Of a DNA stretch of 64,000 nucleotides, positions 24,602-33,202 are shown in pieces; the stretch's first letter is position 1; the number at the start of each line of letters is the position of its first letter. A model generated the notes under the pieces. It did no database searches. It worked only from the letters and a program-made list of their open reading frames with translations, and was not told the DNA's origin. Both the position numbers and the translations under genes were made by a program. The DNA lies in the IMG/VR virus record IMGVR_UViG_3300045131_001736, positions 24,560 through 88,559 of that record; one strand, 5' to 3'. The stretch comes from a virus.

Positions 24602-25021
24602 TTACTTTATTAAAAGGACTGTAGTTGCAATTATTCCAACAATTGAAGTTACCTTATAAAATCCAGTTTTAAACTTCTGTCCTTTTAGTTCTTTTATTAA
24701 ACTTTCCGATTTTTGTCTCTCTAATGAAAACTGCTCATCCTTTTTAGTAATGATTAATTCTAAGTTTCCAATCTTTTCGTTTTTAAGAGTATCCTTTTGT
24801 TTAAATAAACTTATTTGTTCATCTTTAAGTAATACTGTTTTATTTAATTCAACAATCTCCAATTTAGCTCCATCAAAACGAATTAGGTCTTGATAAACTA
24901 ATCTAGCAATTTTTGTTGGTAAAACTACAACACTTGTATCTTTCTTAGTTAGCGTATCTTTCTGTGAATAAGCGCTCGAGCTCAATGTTACCAATAGTAG
25001 CAACGTTATTAACTTTCTCAT
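24602..25021 (-). CDS. Secreted coiled-coil membrane protein, spanin-like
   Basis: The 139-residue protein starts with a signal peptide (MRKLITLLLLVTLSSSAYSQ, cleavage likely after SAYS or SAYSQ), followed by a long charged coiled coil (LNKTVLLKDEQISLFKQKDT) and a C-terminal hydrophobic segment (TSIVGIIATTVLLIK) that looks transmembrane. It begins inside the 3' end of an upstream gene encoding an N-terminally anchored coiled-coil protein, overlapping it by 77 bases in another frame, as Rz1 does with Rz. There is no lipobox Cys, so it is not a classical o-spanin. Holin or envelope-anchored scaffold functions remain possible. Confidence 0.55.
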   Translation of the reverse strand: MRKLITLLLLVTLSSSAYSQKDTLTKKDTSVVVLPTKIARLVYQDLIRFDGAKLEIVELNKTVLLKDEQISLFKQKDTLKNEKIGNLELIITKKDEQFSLERQKSESLIKELKGQKFKTGFYKVTSIVGIIATTVLLIK

Positions 25022-25283
25022 CTGTATTATTTTTAATTATAGTTATGTTTTTTGTTACTTGTTGAATATCTTTATCTACATTAGAGATATGTGTATCAAC
25101 TAAATCAATTTGAGTATCTATCAAATCATTTTTTGTATAAACCGAATCAATATCCTTTTGGATTGAATCAATTTTTTGATTATAGCCAGCTATATCAGTT
25201 TTAATTTGGCTGGTTGTAAATATACTCCACCCTATTAACACTGCGATAATAACCAATAAAATTACCAATTTGTTGTCTTTCAT
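24945..25283 (-). CDS. Membrane-anchored coiled coil, Rz/i-spanin-like
   Basis: From the Met at 25283 (MKDNKLVILL) the protein has 112 residues; a longer frame from 25316 would overlap the preceding gene by 23 bases. It consists of an N-terminal membrane segment (KLVILLVIIAVLIGWSIFTT) and a periplasmic-type coiled coil with repeated I-D-x-x-x-K/D heptads (KIDSIQKDIDSVYTKNDLID, then HISNVDKDIQQVTKNIT). This is the layout of an i-spanin. The overlapping downstream gene supports a two-component lysis pair, although no endolysin or holin is recognised next to it. Confidence 0.55.
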   Translation of the reverse strand: MKDNKLVILLVIIAVLIGWSIFTTSQIKTDIAGYNQKIDSIQKDIDSVYTKNDLIDTQIDLVDTHISNVDKDIQQVTKNITIIKNNTDEKVNNVATIGNIELERLFTERYAN

Positions 25284-25293
25284 ATTATTAAAT

Positions 25294-25971
25294 TTAAAGT
25301 TTTGAAACCAATTCATAATTCTTATCTTTTAATAATTCATATGCTGCGTTTCGTTTTTCTATAACTTCGATAAGTTCCAACTTACCACTATCAATATCTT
25401 TTTGTATTTCAGTTTTTAACTGCTCTACATCTTTATCATTTTGCCATCTTTCAACTGAGCCATCTTCGTTTACATACTCATGTATATTGGATACCTCTTT
25501 ATATGCGTTGTTTAATTTTTCCAAAACATCCGTACCATAAGCTGCCATATTTGAATAAATTCTATATTCACTATATGCTTCCCATAAACCATCTTGTTTT
25601 ATTTGAAATTCTCGTCTAGCTAAACAGCCAGCACAATATCCAGTCTTTGAAATTAACTTCTTATCTGCATTTGAGTAGTTACCACTAACATCACAATCAT
25701 TTGATTTACAACTTGAAATTTGTTGTAAATAATTTCTAACTTCAGACATGGTATCACTACTCTTAGATTGTCTTACTCTACCATATTCTTTTTGTTCCCA
25801 AAGATAACCATCTTTATCTTCCCAAATATCTCCAATGGTTCTGGAAACTTCCTCTTTTATATTAGAGAATCCAACTTGCGTATTTTTTTCGTATTCACCA
25901 GTCTGAACCATATCAGCCAACTTTCTACGAGTTGGATGCATGAAACTTTTCTTAAATTCTGTATTAGCCAT
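25294..25971 (-). CDS. Zinc-site protein before lysis/terminase genes
   Basis: The 225-residue protein opens with FKKSFMHPTRRKLADMVQTG followed by EYEKNTQVGF, and has four cysteines C88, C93, C113 and C116 (SCKSNDC and YCAGC) forming a probable zinc knuckle. A long helical C-terminus follows (VEQLKTEIQKDIDSGKLELI). In T4 the small terminase gp16 lies directly before gp17, so a DNA-recognition role in packaging is possible, but gp16 has no zinc site and I see no gp16 sequence match. A late-type 9-mer lies 24 bases upstream. Confidence 0.5.
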   Translation of the reverse strand: MANTEFKKSFMHPTRRKLADMVQTGEYEKNTQVGFSNIKEEVSRTIGDIWEDKDGYLWEQKEYGRVRQSKSSDTMSEVRNYLQQISSCKSNDCDVSGNYSNADKKLISKTGYCAGCLARREFQIKQDGLWEAYSEYRIYSNMAAYGTDVLEKLNNAYKEVSNIHEYVNEDGSVERWQNDKDVEQLKTEIQKDIDSGKLELIEVIEKRNAAYELLKDKNYELVSKL

Positions 25972-25995
25972 AAATTGTTCTTATATATTCATATA

Positions 25996-26004
25996 TATAA
26001 GTAT
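25996..26004 (-). promoter_or_regulatory. Late-type promoter 9-mer (ATACTTATA)
   Basis: The motif lies 24 bases upstream of the zinc-site gene and just past the stop of the 1490-residue gene. It is a likely start for the packaging/lysis transcript. Confidence 0.5.
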
Positions 26005-26015
26005 TGAATTTTTTA

Positions 26016-29000
26016 CTATTCGTAAAATAATCCAAGAATTTGATTTAATGGTGCAAATGTACCTGTTAGTTTCATTGTATTTCCATTGTACACAAATACG
26101 ATACCTTCGTTTGGAACTATTTTATCTTTTCCACCAATAGCGTTTAATCTTTGTAATTCCATTTTAAGTTTTGCTATCTTCTTTTCATCACCACCAGTCT
26201 TAACATCTGATATAGTTTTATCTAATCTATCCTTCATAGCTCTAACCGCAGAATCAGGGTTTGCTGTAAGTACTGAACTCATAAATGAAAGTACTTCAGA
26301 GCCAACACCCAAAAATATATCCTCAAAAGGTCTAATATTATCCTTTGCTATCTTAGCGTGGTCATTCTTATCAATACCAGTTGCCCAACTTAATACTTTA
26401 GCATCGGTAATGTTTTTATTGTCTAAACGGAATGATTTATCATAGAATGCCCATCTCTTAACCAATCCCATTAGAGTTCTATTATCAATCGGAGATGGTG
26501 ATTTCTTAGTTACAAAATCAGTCCACCATGCTTGATGATAATCAGCAATACCATCCGTATCGGATAGTTTAAACTTAGATTGTAGTTTTGTAATCTGTCC
26601 ACTATATTTTCCTTTTAATGAAGTTAAGTTTTTTGATTGTGGTAACTTAACAACTGGAGGTCCTTGTATTGTATAAGCCGATTGTACGTTTTGATTTACT
26701 TGCTTAATCATACCAGCCAAAACTTTAGCTGCTTCTTGATTTTCACCAATTGCTATACCAGCTTCATTATATTCCATTGTTCCATGAAATACTAATAGTG
26801 CTTGTCCATAAGGAATTACATTTACCGAAGTTGGATATATTACCTCCAAATTCATAAAACATGCACCATTCTTAAAAACTTTTTCTCTTTGTTTTTCTGA
26901 AAGTGATTTTATTGCTTTTGATAAATCACTCATAGCAAAGTTGTATGCTTTTTCTAACTCACCTCTTCCGGCAAACTTAGTAGCTACTCCATTTATATCC
27001 AATGCCTTCTCACCTCTATTAGCTAGATGTCCTTTGTTTCTAGCAGCAACTAATCTTCCATTCACCCAACTGATTGCTAATGCTTGTCCATCAGTTTTTT
27101 CTCTTGTCAATTCCAACTTACCTTCTAATGCACGATTCACAATATCTTTAAGTTGTCCAAATGTTAAGTTAATTTCAGTATCAAATGGATGATTCATATG
27201 TCCATACGCACCACCTTCAGTTAATAACCCCTCAGTTATGTTTGGGTTATTATCAGTTCCACATTTGTGACACATATAGGTATCACTTCCACCTTCAGAA
27301 ATTTTCCAACTCCAACCACAATTATCACAAATTACTTTACCATTTTCTACTCTTTCACTAATCCCACCACCCAATGCGTATGGTTCGTTATATTGTAATT
27401 TCTCAGCGTTAAATTTCTTTCTTAATCTTTTAAGAACTTCTTTATGTTTATCAATCCATGCTTGGTCTGGGTAACCCATTCCAATTCCTTCAAATGCTGA
27501 TTTGGTTTTTACTTTATACCAACCACCACCCGGTGTTCTGAATATTCTTGCAGGTATTTCTAATATTCCATTTGATGGTAATTTAGAATGATACTTTGAA
27601 TCAATATGAACAACCTTTACAATGAATACTTTTTTCTTATTATCAGCTCCAATCAATTCAACTTCTAATGGAACTGCTACTCCACCTATTTTAAGTTTAC
27701 CACCAAAGATATTACCTTTAGTGTATGCTTCTTCTACTGATTTTTTAACCATTTCATATCCTTTATCTTCGGTATCCTTTGTATTTGTTTGATGACCAGG
27801 TTCTGTTTTTTTACTATCATCAAAATCAATTGTATCCAATTCTGCACCATATCCCATATCAGGTGTATATGTTCCCGATTTGTGATGTTGTAAAAAATTA
27901 TGGTCTATTGTACCATCCGATTTATGATTTTTTGAATTAATATTTTCATTTTTACTTATTTCAATTGCTCTTAATTGCTTAAGTGCTTTCTCTTTAGTAT
28001 CATGTGTTCCTAATCTATCACCACCATCCTTTGGATATACCACCCACTTACCATCAATATGTTTGATTGTTTCAACAGTCAATTTCATTGATTCTTTGCT
28101 TCTAAAATCTCTAGTTCCACCTTTATTATCTTTAAATCCGAATGATTTATAGAATTGGATTAATCTTCCCTTAGAACCCCCAAAATCAGATGATGGAGTT
28201 AAGAATACATCTTTTTTGGTTTTCTTTGCATAAGTAATAATATCATTCATTACTTTTGTACCAATACCCTCACTTCTTTTTTCTTTTGGAACAACTATTC
28301 TGTGAATTTCTAAGTATTCTGGATATTCATATACATCCAATTCCACACCATGTTTTTTCCCCAAATGAGAGTCTAACGTTTCAGCAATTACTGATTCAAA
28401 TTTATATTCAGGTGTTGTTGTTTTGAATTCACCTTTTCTCATTATAGTTTTTGCAATAGCTTTATTAGCTTGAAGCATAAATGGTATATTGATATTAGTT
28501 CTATTATCCTTTGCTACAACTTGGTTGTATTGAGTTAAGAATTCAACAAATTTCTTTTTATTTCTACCTAATCTTTTAAAGAACCCAGTTAGTTCTGCTG
28601 CTGATATTTCCTTACCATTTCTCGTATCATTTAATCTATCGAAAAAATGTTTATCAGTAAGAACGATATCAATTGGATTTAATTGTCTATCAGCGTATTT
28701 ATCAATTTGTTGTAAATCAGCCATTGGGATTTCGTTAATTACCGATTCGTTTTTACCAGTATCTGCTTTTTTAGCAGCAACACCAATTTCTTCTGCAAAT
28801 TTATTTGACATTGGTATCACATCCTTTATATCGGCATCAATAACAATAACTTTCATATTAGCAGGTTTCCCATCTCTAATTGCGTTTGTTGTTACAGCTG
28901 CCCAACGATGATGACCATCCACTACATATCCATCTCTACTTACATAGATTGGAGCAGTAATCTTTGGATGATTCGGGTCATTCTCTAATGCCTTTGCCAT

Positions 29001-30488
29001 ACCAGCTACCTTTGCACCAACTAATTCAGATTGAGTTGCTTTTAGAGAATCCGATGGTAATTCAGTTTGGATAGTTTTAATACCCTTTCTTTTCAATAGT
29101 TCTCTAAACATTGGTTCCGTATCAACTTCACCATTTATATCTTTTTCCATACTTGCCGCAGGTGAACCTTCGGTTGGTTTGCCTTTAAATTGTGGCATTT
29201 CCTCACGAGGAATTCCAGCATTACCAGCACAATATAAGTTTGTTCCAGCTACAGTTATTTTACATAAATTGTAATTAGGAGCTGCTTCACCATTTTCTTT
29301 TGCCTGATTTGTTAGTTGAACCAACTTATCAATCTGCATTGAAATTTCTCTTTGTTGCTTATTTGAAATTTTAGGAATATCCGATTCTGAACTAAATGTA
29401 TCTGAATCTGCTTTTGGTAATACCTTAGTTACATTATCTAATGCAACATTTGGTATTTCAGTTTTGGGTTTTTCTTTTTGCTTAACATCAGGTGCATGTT
29501 TAAACATATCCGAACCGGCTACTTTAGTTCCTTTAGATGGTTCCGATTTTGTATCACTAGCTCCATCTATTTTAACATACTTACCACCATCATTCTTTGA
29601 AAAAGATGGAGAAGATTCATCATCCTCTTTACCTTTTTGTTTATACACACCATGTCCAATATGAGTGTATTTGGAATCATCATTTTCATCTTCAAAGATT
29701 ACTTGATATCCTTCCTTTATCATTCTAAAAGTTGCTACCTTTTTACCATTGATAGTTGGCATTCCATGTTCATCTTTTCCAATAGTTTTTACAATAACTT
29801 TTTTATTTTTAAATCTACCCATTAAAATGGTATCTCCGATTTCAACATCTAATGTAATACCTTCATCTAAATTAATTGATTCTGGTAATTTGGAAAGTTT
29901 ATCAACAACCATATCAAAAATTGATTGATTGAATTTACCATAAGCTTTCTTTACAAAGAAATCTTTTTTATCCTCAGTACTACCTTTTTTTAAACCAATC
30001 CTAACATCAGTACCACTAATTGCATTTGGTTGTGCTGGTGATATAAAAACATACCCCCTATCAGCATATCCTTCCAATTCAATACTATCTTTGTATTTTT
30101 CAAAATACTTCCCACCCAAACGACTTGAATCTTTCTCACCAACCACAGTTATAAATGCAGTAGTTTCTTTATTGAATTTGCTTAGGATTTCAGTTGGAGC
30201 ATAGGGATTTTTGACCTGAGCTATTTTGTTTGATGGGATACCAAACATAGTGGTCATTACCTTTACTTTCTCCTTAAAATTGAATGGGGATTTTTGATTG
30301 TCTGTTTTATCAGAGGTTCCGATATAAACATTATTTTTTCCAAACTTTTTTACTAATGTTTGGTAAGTAGCGAAGTGCCCTTTATGAAAAGGTTGAAAGC
30401 GACCAGAGTAAACAACAACTAAGTCCTTTACACTGCTCGCTTCTCCTAATAATATACTCTCTACTAAAAACTTTGATAAATCACTCAT
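26016..30488 (-). CDS. Five-enzyme/binding-domain polyprotein, 1490 residues
   Basis: Domains in order: a leader ending LLGE16-A; a nucleotidyltransferase (22-200) with SGRFQPFHKGHF (HxGH, H35-H38) and ISGTDVR (157-163); a KOW-like beta segment (212-260); a Ser/Lys linker; a ParB/sulfiredoxin-like domain with DGHHRWAA (524-531); a phage domain (613-685, HFFDRLNDTRNGK); a GNAT acetyltransferase (710-806, RSEGIGTKVM and FYKSFGF); a small module with LGTHDTKEKALKQL; a beta domain; a zinc ribbon (C1054, C1057, C1073, C1076); and a ligase-like nucleotidyltransferase (1095-1490) with EKTDG (K1131), FMNLE (E1215), EGIVFV (E1461) and MKLTG (K1473). Candidate protease peptides (LDEG 208, ESVINE 581, ESVIAE 698, SVEEA 917, LLTEG 1088) separate the domains. 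I infer a packaged, processed polyprotein. Confidence 0.75.
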   Translation of the reverse strand: MSDLSKFLVESILLGEASSVKDLVVVYSGRFQPFHKGHFATYQTLVKKFGKNNVYIGTSDKTDNQKSPFNFKEKVKVMTTMFGIPSNKIAQVKNPYAPTEILSKFNKETTAFITVVGEKDSSRLGGKYFEKYKDSIELEGYADRGYVFISPAQPNAISGTDVRIGLKKGSTEDKKDFFVKKAYGKFNQSIFDMVVDKLSKLPESINLDEGITLDVEIGDTILMGRFKNKKVIVKTIGKDEHGMPTINGKKVATFRMIKEGYQVIFEDENDDSKYTHIGHGVYKQKGKEDDESSPSFSKNDGGKYVKIDGASDTKSEPSKGTKVAGSDMFKHAPDVKQKEKPKTEIPNVALDNVTKVLPKADSDTFSSESDIPKISNKQQREISMQIDKLVQLTNQAKENGEAAPNYNLCKITVAGTNLYCAGNAGIPREEMPQFKGKPTEGSPAASMEKDINGEVDTEPMFRELLKRKGIKTIQTELPSDSLKATQSELVGAKVAGMAKALENDPNHPKITAPIYVSRDGYVVDGHHRWAAVTTNAIRDGKPANMKVIVIDADIKDVIPMSNKFAEEIGVAAKKADTGKNESVINEIPMADLQQIDKYADRQLNPIDIVLTDKHFFDRLNDTRNGKEISAAELTGFFKRLGRNKKKFVEFLTQYNQVVAKDNRTNINIPFMLQANKAIAKTIMRKGEFKTTTPEYKFESVIAETLDSHLGKKHGVELDVYEYPEYLEIHRIVVPKEKRSEGIGTKVMNDIITYAKKTKKDVFLTPSSDFGGSKGRLIQFYKSFGFKDNKGGTRDFRSKESMKLTVETIKHIDGKWVVYPKDGGDRLGTHDTKEKALKQLRAIEISKNENINSKNHKSDGTIDHNFLQHHKSGTYTPDMGYGAELDTIDFDDSKKTEPGHQTNTKDTEDKGYEMVKKSVEEAYTKGNIFGGKLKIGGVAVPLEVELIGADNKKKVFIVKVVHIDSKYHSKLPSNGILEIPARIFRTPGGGWYKVKTKSAFEGIGMGYPDQAWIDKHKEVLKRLRKKFNAEKLQYNEPYALGGGISERVENGKVICDNCGWSWKISEGGSDTYMCHKCGTDNNPNITEGLLTEGGAYGHMNHPFDTEINLTFGQLKDIVNRALEGKLELTREKTDGQALAISWVNGRLVAARNKGHLANRGEKALDINGVATKFAGRGELEKAYNFAMSDLSKAIKSLSEKQREKVFKNGACFMNLEVIYPTSVNVIPYGQALLVFHGTMEYNEAGIAIGENQEAAKVLAGMIKQVNQNVQSAYTIQGPPVVKLPQSKNLTSLKGKYSGQITKLQSKFKLSDTDGIADYHQAWWTDFVTKKSPSPIDNRTLMGLVKRWAFYDKSFRLDNKNITDAKVLSWATGIDKNDHAKIAKDNIRPFEDIFLGVGSEVLSFMSSVLTANPDSAVRAMKDRLDKTISDVKTGGDEKKIAKLKMELQRLNAIGGKDKIVPNEGIVFVYNGNTMKLTGTFAPLNQILGLFYE

Positions 30489-30515
30489 TATATGATAATT
30501 ATTTCTCTTATACCA

Positions 30516-30524
30516 TATAAATAT
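30516..30524 (-). promoter_or_regulatory. Late-type promoter 9-mer (ATATTTATA)
   Basis: The motif lies 27 bases upstream of the 1490-residue gene. Its presence suggests late expression, which would fit a virion protein better than an early enzyme. Confidence 0.5.
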
Positions 30525-30546
30525 AATAATTTATTGTTTTAGTTTT

Positions 30547-30873
30547 TTATTTAGCCGCTTGCTCTTTAAAAGCTGGATTATAAGTAATAGTACCTTCTCT
30601 TAAATCGATTTGACCTCTTGGGTATTCCTTTTCAAGACCAGCTACTAATTCTCTCATCGCATCATTTTGAGATTTAAAATCAGCTTCAGCTCTTTCTAAA
30701 CCATCATGTAGTTTATCCATTTCTTCTTCTAATTCTTTTCTTCTCAAATAGATTTGCCCGAAAGCGTTTACTAATTCTTGAATTTTACCATTGCCTTCTC
30801 TTAGTGGAGTAAGGATATCTTCGGTTAATTCTACTGTAACTAACTCGATTTTTTGAATTGTTTCGTTTGCCAT
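30547..30873 (-). CDS. Small coiled-coil protein, paralogue 1
   Basis: The 108-residue protein is a continuous charged helix (IYLRRKELEEEMDKLHDGLE, RAEADFKSQ) followed by EKEYPRGQIDLREGTITYNP. The C-terminal pattern YPxGQIDLxxGTxxY is repeated in the 90-residue protein at 35420-35692 on the other side of the sugar-transfer cassette, so the two are paralogues. The function is unknown. A late-type 9-mer is 35 bases upstream. Confidence 0.6.
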   Translation of the reverse strand: MANETIQKIELVTVELTEDILTPLREGNGKIQELVNAFGQIYLRRKELEEEMDKLHDGLERAEADFKSQNDAMRELVAGLEKEYPRGQIDLREGTITYNPAFKEQAAK

Positions 30874-30908
30874 TGTTTTTTTAATTAAAAATTGTTTTTG
30901 AATTCATA

Positions 30909-30917
30909 TATAAATAT
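30909..30917 (-). promoter_or_regulatory. Late-type promoter 9-mer (ATATTTATA)
   Basis: The motif lies 35 bases upstream of the 108-residue coiled-coil gene, directly after the stop of the heptose kinase gene. It separates that cassette from the genes that follow. Confidence 0.5.
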
Positions 30918-30919
30918 AT

Positions 30920-31672
30920 CTAACTGAAATTTTCAGAAATTACACTTACCCCACGTTTTTGTATAACCTGAGATGAACATCGATTTCCAAATATAATTGA
31001 TTCATTAATATTATTTGTTTCCAAATACTTTGTAGTGAATCCTGCTACAAAAGTATCACCTGCTCCTGAGATATCCATTATCTCAACTTTATCAGTTGGA
31101 TACATATTGTTTAAATACATACATCCATCTTTATCTAATGTGATTATTAGTTTTTCTAAAATCCATTCATTATTTTCAATAAATGATTTATTATTTTGAT
31201 ATTCGGTTCTGTTTAATTTAATGAACTTTAAATCAGTGCACCATTCTCCTAATTTTTTTTTAGTATCACAAATTGTATTAGGGTGATTAAATGCTATTTT
31301 AGCAATATCAGTATCACTTAGAAATCCTTTGTTATAATCCGATATGACTATCATATCAAAATCATAAAAATTTATTTCAGAAAGTGTATTACCAATAGGC
31401 GGAACTACATCATCAATATCAACTCGTAAAAGTAAATGATTAAAACTTTCCTCAACATATCTCTTTTTTACAATCAATTGAGTATTACAAATCAATTCAG
31501 TTTTACAACCCAATGCTTCTAAATTTTCTTTAACATTATAAGCCATACCACCATTGGTGATTGTATGTGATTCTATAAAAACAGGTGCAGGTCCTTCAGG
31601 TGATAATCGTGTAGCTTTTCCATAAACGAATTCATCTAAACATCCCTCACCTATAATTAATACTTTACTCAT
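30920..31672 (-). CDS. PfkB-type heptose-phosphate kinase (HldE kinase-like)
   Basis: This 250-residue ribokinase-family sugar kinase has the HldE/RfaE kinase-domain substrate motif RLSPEGPAPVF (22-32; Pro, Glu and Val conserved), the Gly-Gly motif NGGMAYNVKENLEALG (40-55) and the PfkB catalytic signature DISGAGDTFVAGF with base D206. The HldE kinase phosphorylates heptose-7-phosphate at C1 for ADP-heptose synthesis. At 250 residues it is trimmed relative to the usual ~310-residue domain. It overlaps a separate nucleotidyltransferase gene by eight bases, so the two halves of HldE are encoded as adjacent genes, followed upstream by a heptosyltransferase. The sugar specificity is inferred from motifs and neighbours. 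Confidence 0.8.
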   Translation of the reverse strand: MSKVLIIGEGCLDEFVYGKATRLSPEGPAPVFIESHTITNGGMAYNVKENLEALGCKTELICNTQLIVKKRYVEESFNHLLLRVDIDDVVPPIGNTLSEINFYDFDMIVISDYNKGFLSDTDIAKIAFNHPNTICDTKKKLGEWCTDLKFIKLNRTEYQNNKSFIENNEWILEKLIITLDKDGCMYLNNMYPTDKVEIMDISGAGDTFVAGFTTKYLETNNINESIIFGNRCSSQVIQKRGVSVISENFS

Positions 31673-32054
31673 TTGTTAATATTTTAGTTGTACTGAAATC
31701 ATCCATTCGATTAAAATACACAATTGATTTTGCGTATTGTTCTCCCACTATTGGTTTATTTTTATAATCAGACCCAATTACAAATATATCAGGGTTATAT
31801 GTTTTAATTACATTTTCTAATAATTCAGCTGAATCAAATATAACTACTTTACTAACTCCTTTAATTCTTTCCAAATTATACTTTCGTTCTTCTTCAGTAT
31901 GGAACGGTCTATCTTCTCCTTTTAATTCCTTTACTCTCCTATCGGAATCAATTCCAATAATAACAATATCACCAAAGGCAGATGCGAACTCAATCATCTT
32001 AAAATGCGCATGATGTAAAACATCAAAACATCCATTTAACCAAACCTTTTTCAT
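31665..32054 (-). CDS. Heptose-1-phosphate nucleotidyltransferase (HldE-like)
   Basis: This 129-residue protein of the cytidylyltransferase family matches the HldE C-terminal domain and GCT-type enzymes: VWLNGCFDVLHHAHF (4-18), RPFHTEEERKYNLERIKGV, DIFVIGSDY and STTKIL near the C-terminus. The HxGH nucleotide-binding motif reads H14-H-A-H17, so Gly is replaced by Ala, an unusual but small change. With the kinase it would convert heptose-1,7- or heptose-phosphate to ADP-heptose, the donor for the adjacent transferase. CDP-activation is the alternative. It overlaps both neighbours (four and eight bases), so the genes are coupled. Confidence 0.8.
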   Translation of the reverse strand: MKKVWLNGCFDVLHHAHFKMIEFASAFGDIVIIGIDSDRRVKELKGEDRPFHTEEERKYNLERIKGVSKVVIFDSAELLENVIKTYNPDIFVIGSDYKNKPIVGEQYAKSIVYFNRMDDFSTTKILTNE

Positions 32055-33202
32055 AGAAACTTTTCTAATTCATTAATAACCATCTGAGATGTAATTGCTT
32101 TAGTACATTCAAATTGCCTATCCGTACCTTTATGGTCTGGACACCAATTCCAATCACCAGCATCTAATTTTAATCGGTTAAAGCATCCACCACATTTATC
32201 TTTAGGTGAAGTTATTCTAACACAATCTTGCATTTCTGCCCAATCATATGAGAATCCACTAATCAATACCGTCTTTGTACCCAATGCCCAACTTAACCAA
32301 CTTAACCCACTACCAATACCAATGAATGCTTTTGATTTTCTCATTTCATCCATTACTTTTTCCAAAGAACCGGCTGGGTGTTTGACTACTCCAGTTGGGT
32401 GTTTATTACCCATATAATCATTATTCTCTTGTGATAATAGTTTAACTGTATAACCTTTATCATTTAACCAATTCACTACTTCTTGCCAACCATTTGGGTT
32501 ATTCCAATACTTAGATTGAGCAGTTCCATGTATTGCTATTGTTATTAACTTATCATCTTTAACAATATCTGATGATGGTAACTTTGGTTTTATTTCTTTA
32601 TATGGTAATCCCAATATATCAGAACCCATTTTTTGCATTGTTTGGGATTTAAAATCGTTTGGATTTTTTCTGTTATTTACACTACCATCTTCATTATAGA
32701 ATAAACCAACAGTATACATTGCGTATAAATTTTCAACACTTTGACCTGGTTTTACAAATTCTATATTTGGATATTGTGACTCTAACATTTCGTTATGAAA
32801 TGTAGATACAATTAATTCACAATTATGTACTTTCTGAAATTCGTCAAAGTATGGAAACCATGCTAATGTATCACCCAATGCTTTTGATGATAGTGCTAGA
32901 TAAACTCTCTTATTAGTTGCGGTATAATCATGTTCAAAAAATAAAGTATTACCTTCCCATATTTCAATTCTCCAATCTATAAAATACTCAATATTACATT
33001 TAGCCCAAGTATTGTTTGATAATTCGGTTGTGAATAAAACATTACCATTACGTTTGTTTATAAACTTAACATTGTATTTACCCGTTTGGTTTCCCAATAC
33101 TTCAGCCCAAGGACCATTTACGAAATGATAATTTACTTTATTTCGTACTTCAACAATGTTATTTAAATTTTTAGTTAATTTATCGTAAATCATTAATTCC
33201 AT
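32051..33202 (-). CDS. TibC/BAHT-type protein O-heptosyltransferase
   Basis: The 383-residue protein matches the bacterial autotransporter heptosyltransferase family (TibC, Aah, GT9-related) along its length. N-terminal part: GPWAEVLGNQTGKYNVKFIN, then WRIEIWEGNTLFFEHDYT. Then SSKALGDTLAWFPYFDEFQK (D111 at the proposed catalytic-base position), AIHGTAQSKYWNNPNGWQEV and FIGIGSGLSWLSWALGTKTV. The C-terminal iron finger is C337-x2-C340-x13-C354-x11-C366 (CGGCFNR, WNWC, FECT). Family members transfer heptose from ADP-heptose to Ser in beta-helical strand-loop-strand repeats. It is encoded with a kinase and nucleotidyltransferase that would make the donor. The acceptor is unknown; the phage's own fibres are candidates. 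Confidence 0.88.
   Translation of the reverse strand: MELMIYDKLTKNLNNIVEVRNKVNYHFVNGPWAEVLGNQTGKYNVKFINKRNGNVLFTTELSNNTWAKCNIEYFIDWRIEIWEGNTLFFEHDYTATNKRVYLALSSKALGDTLAWFPYFDEFQKVHNCELIVSTFHNEMLESQYPNIEFVKPGQSVENLYAMYTVGLFYNEDGSVNNRKNPNDFKSQTMQKMGSDILGLPYKEIKPKLPSSDIVKDDKLITIAIHGTAQSKYWNNPNGWQEVVNWLNDKGYTVKLLSQENNDYMGNKHPTGVVKHPAGSLEKVMDEMRKSKAFIGIGSGLSWLSWALGTKTVLISGFSYDWAEMQDCVRITSPKDKCGGCFNRLKLDAGDWNWCPDHKGTDRQFECTKAITSQMVINELEKFL

Noticed and set aside
25294-25971. Small terminase subunit gp16
   Set aside because: Position near the terminase only; it has a zinc site and no gp16 resemblance, so it is left unnamed.
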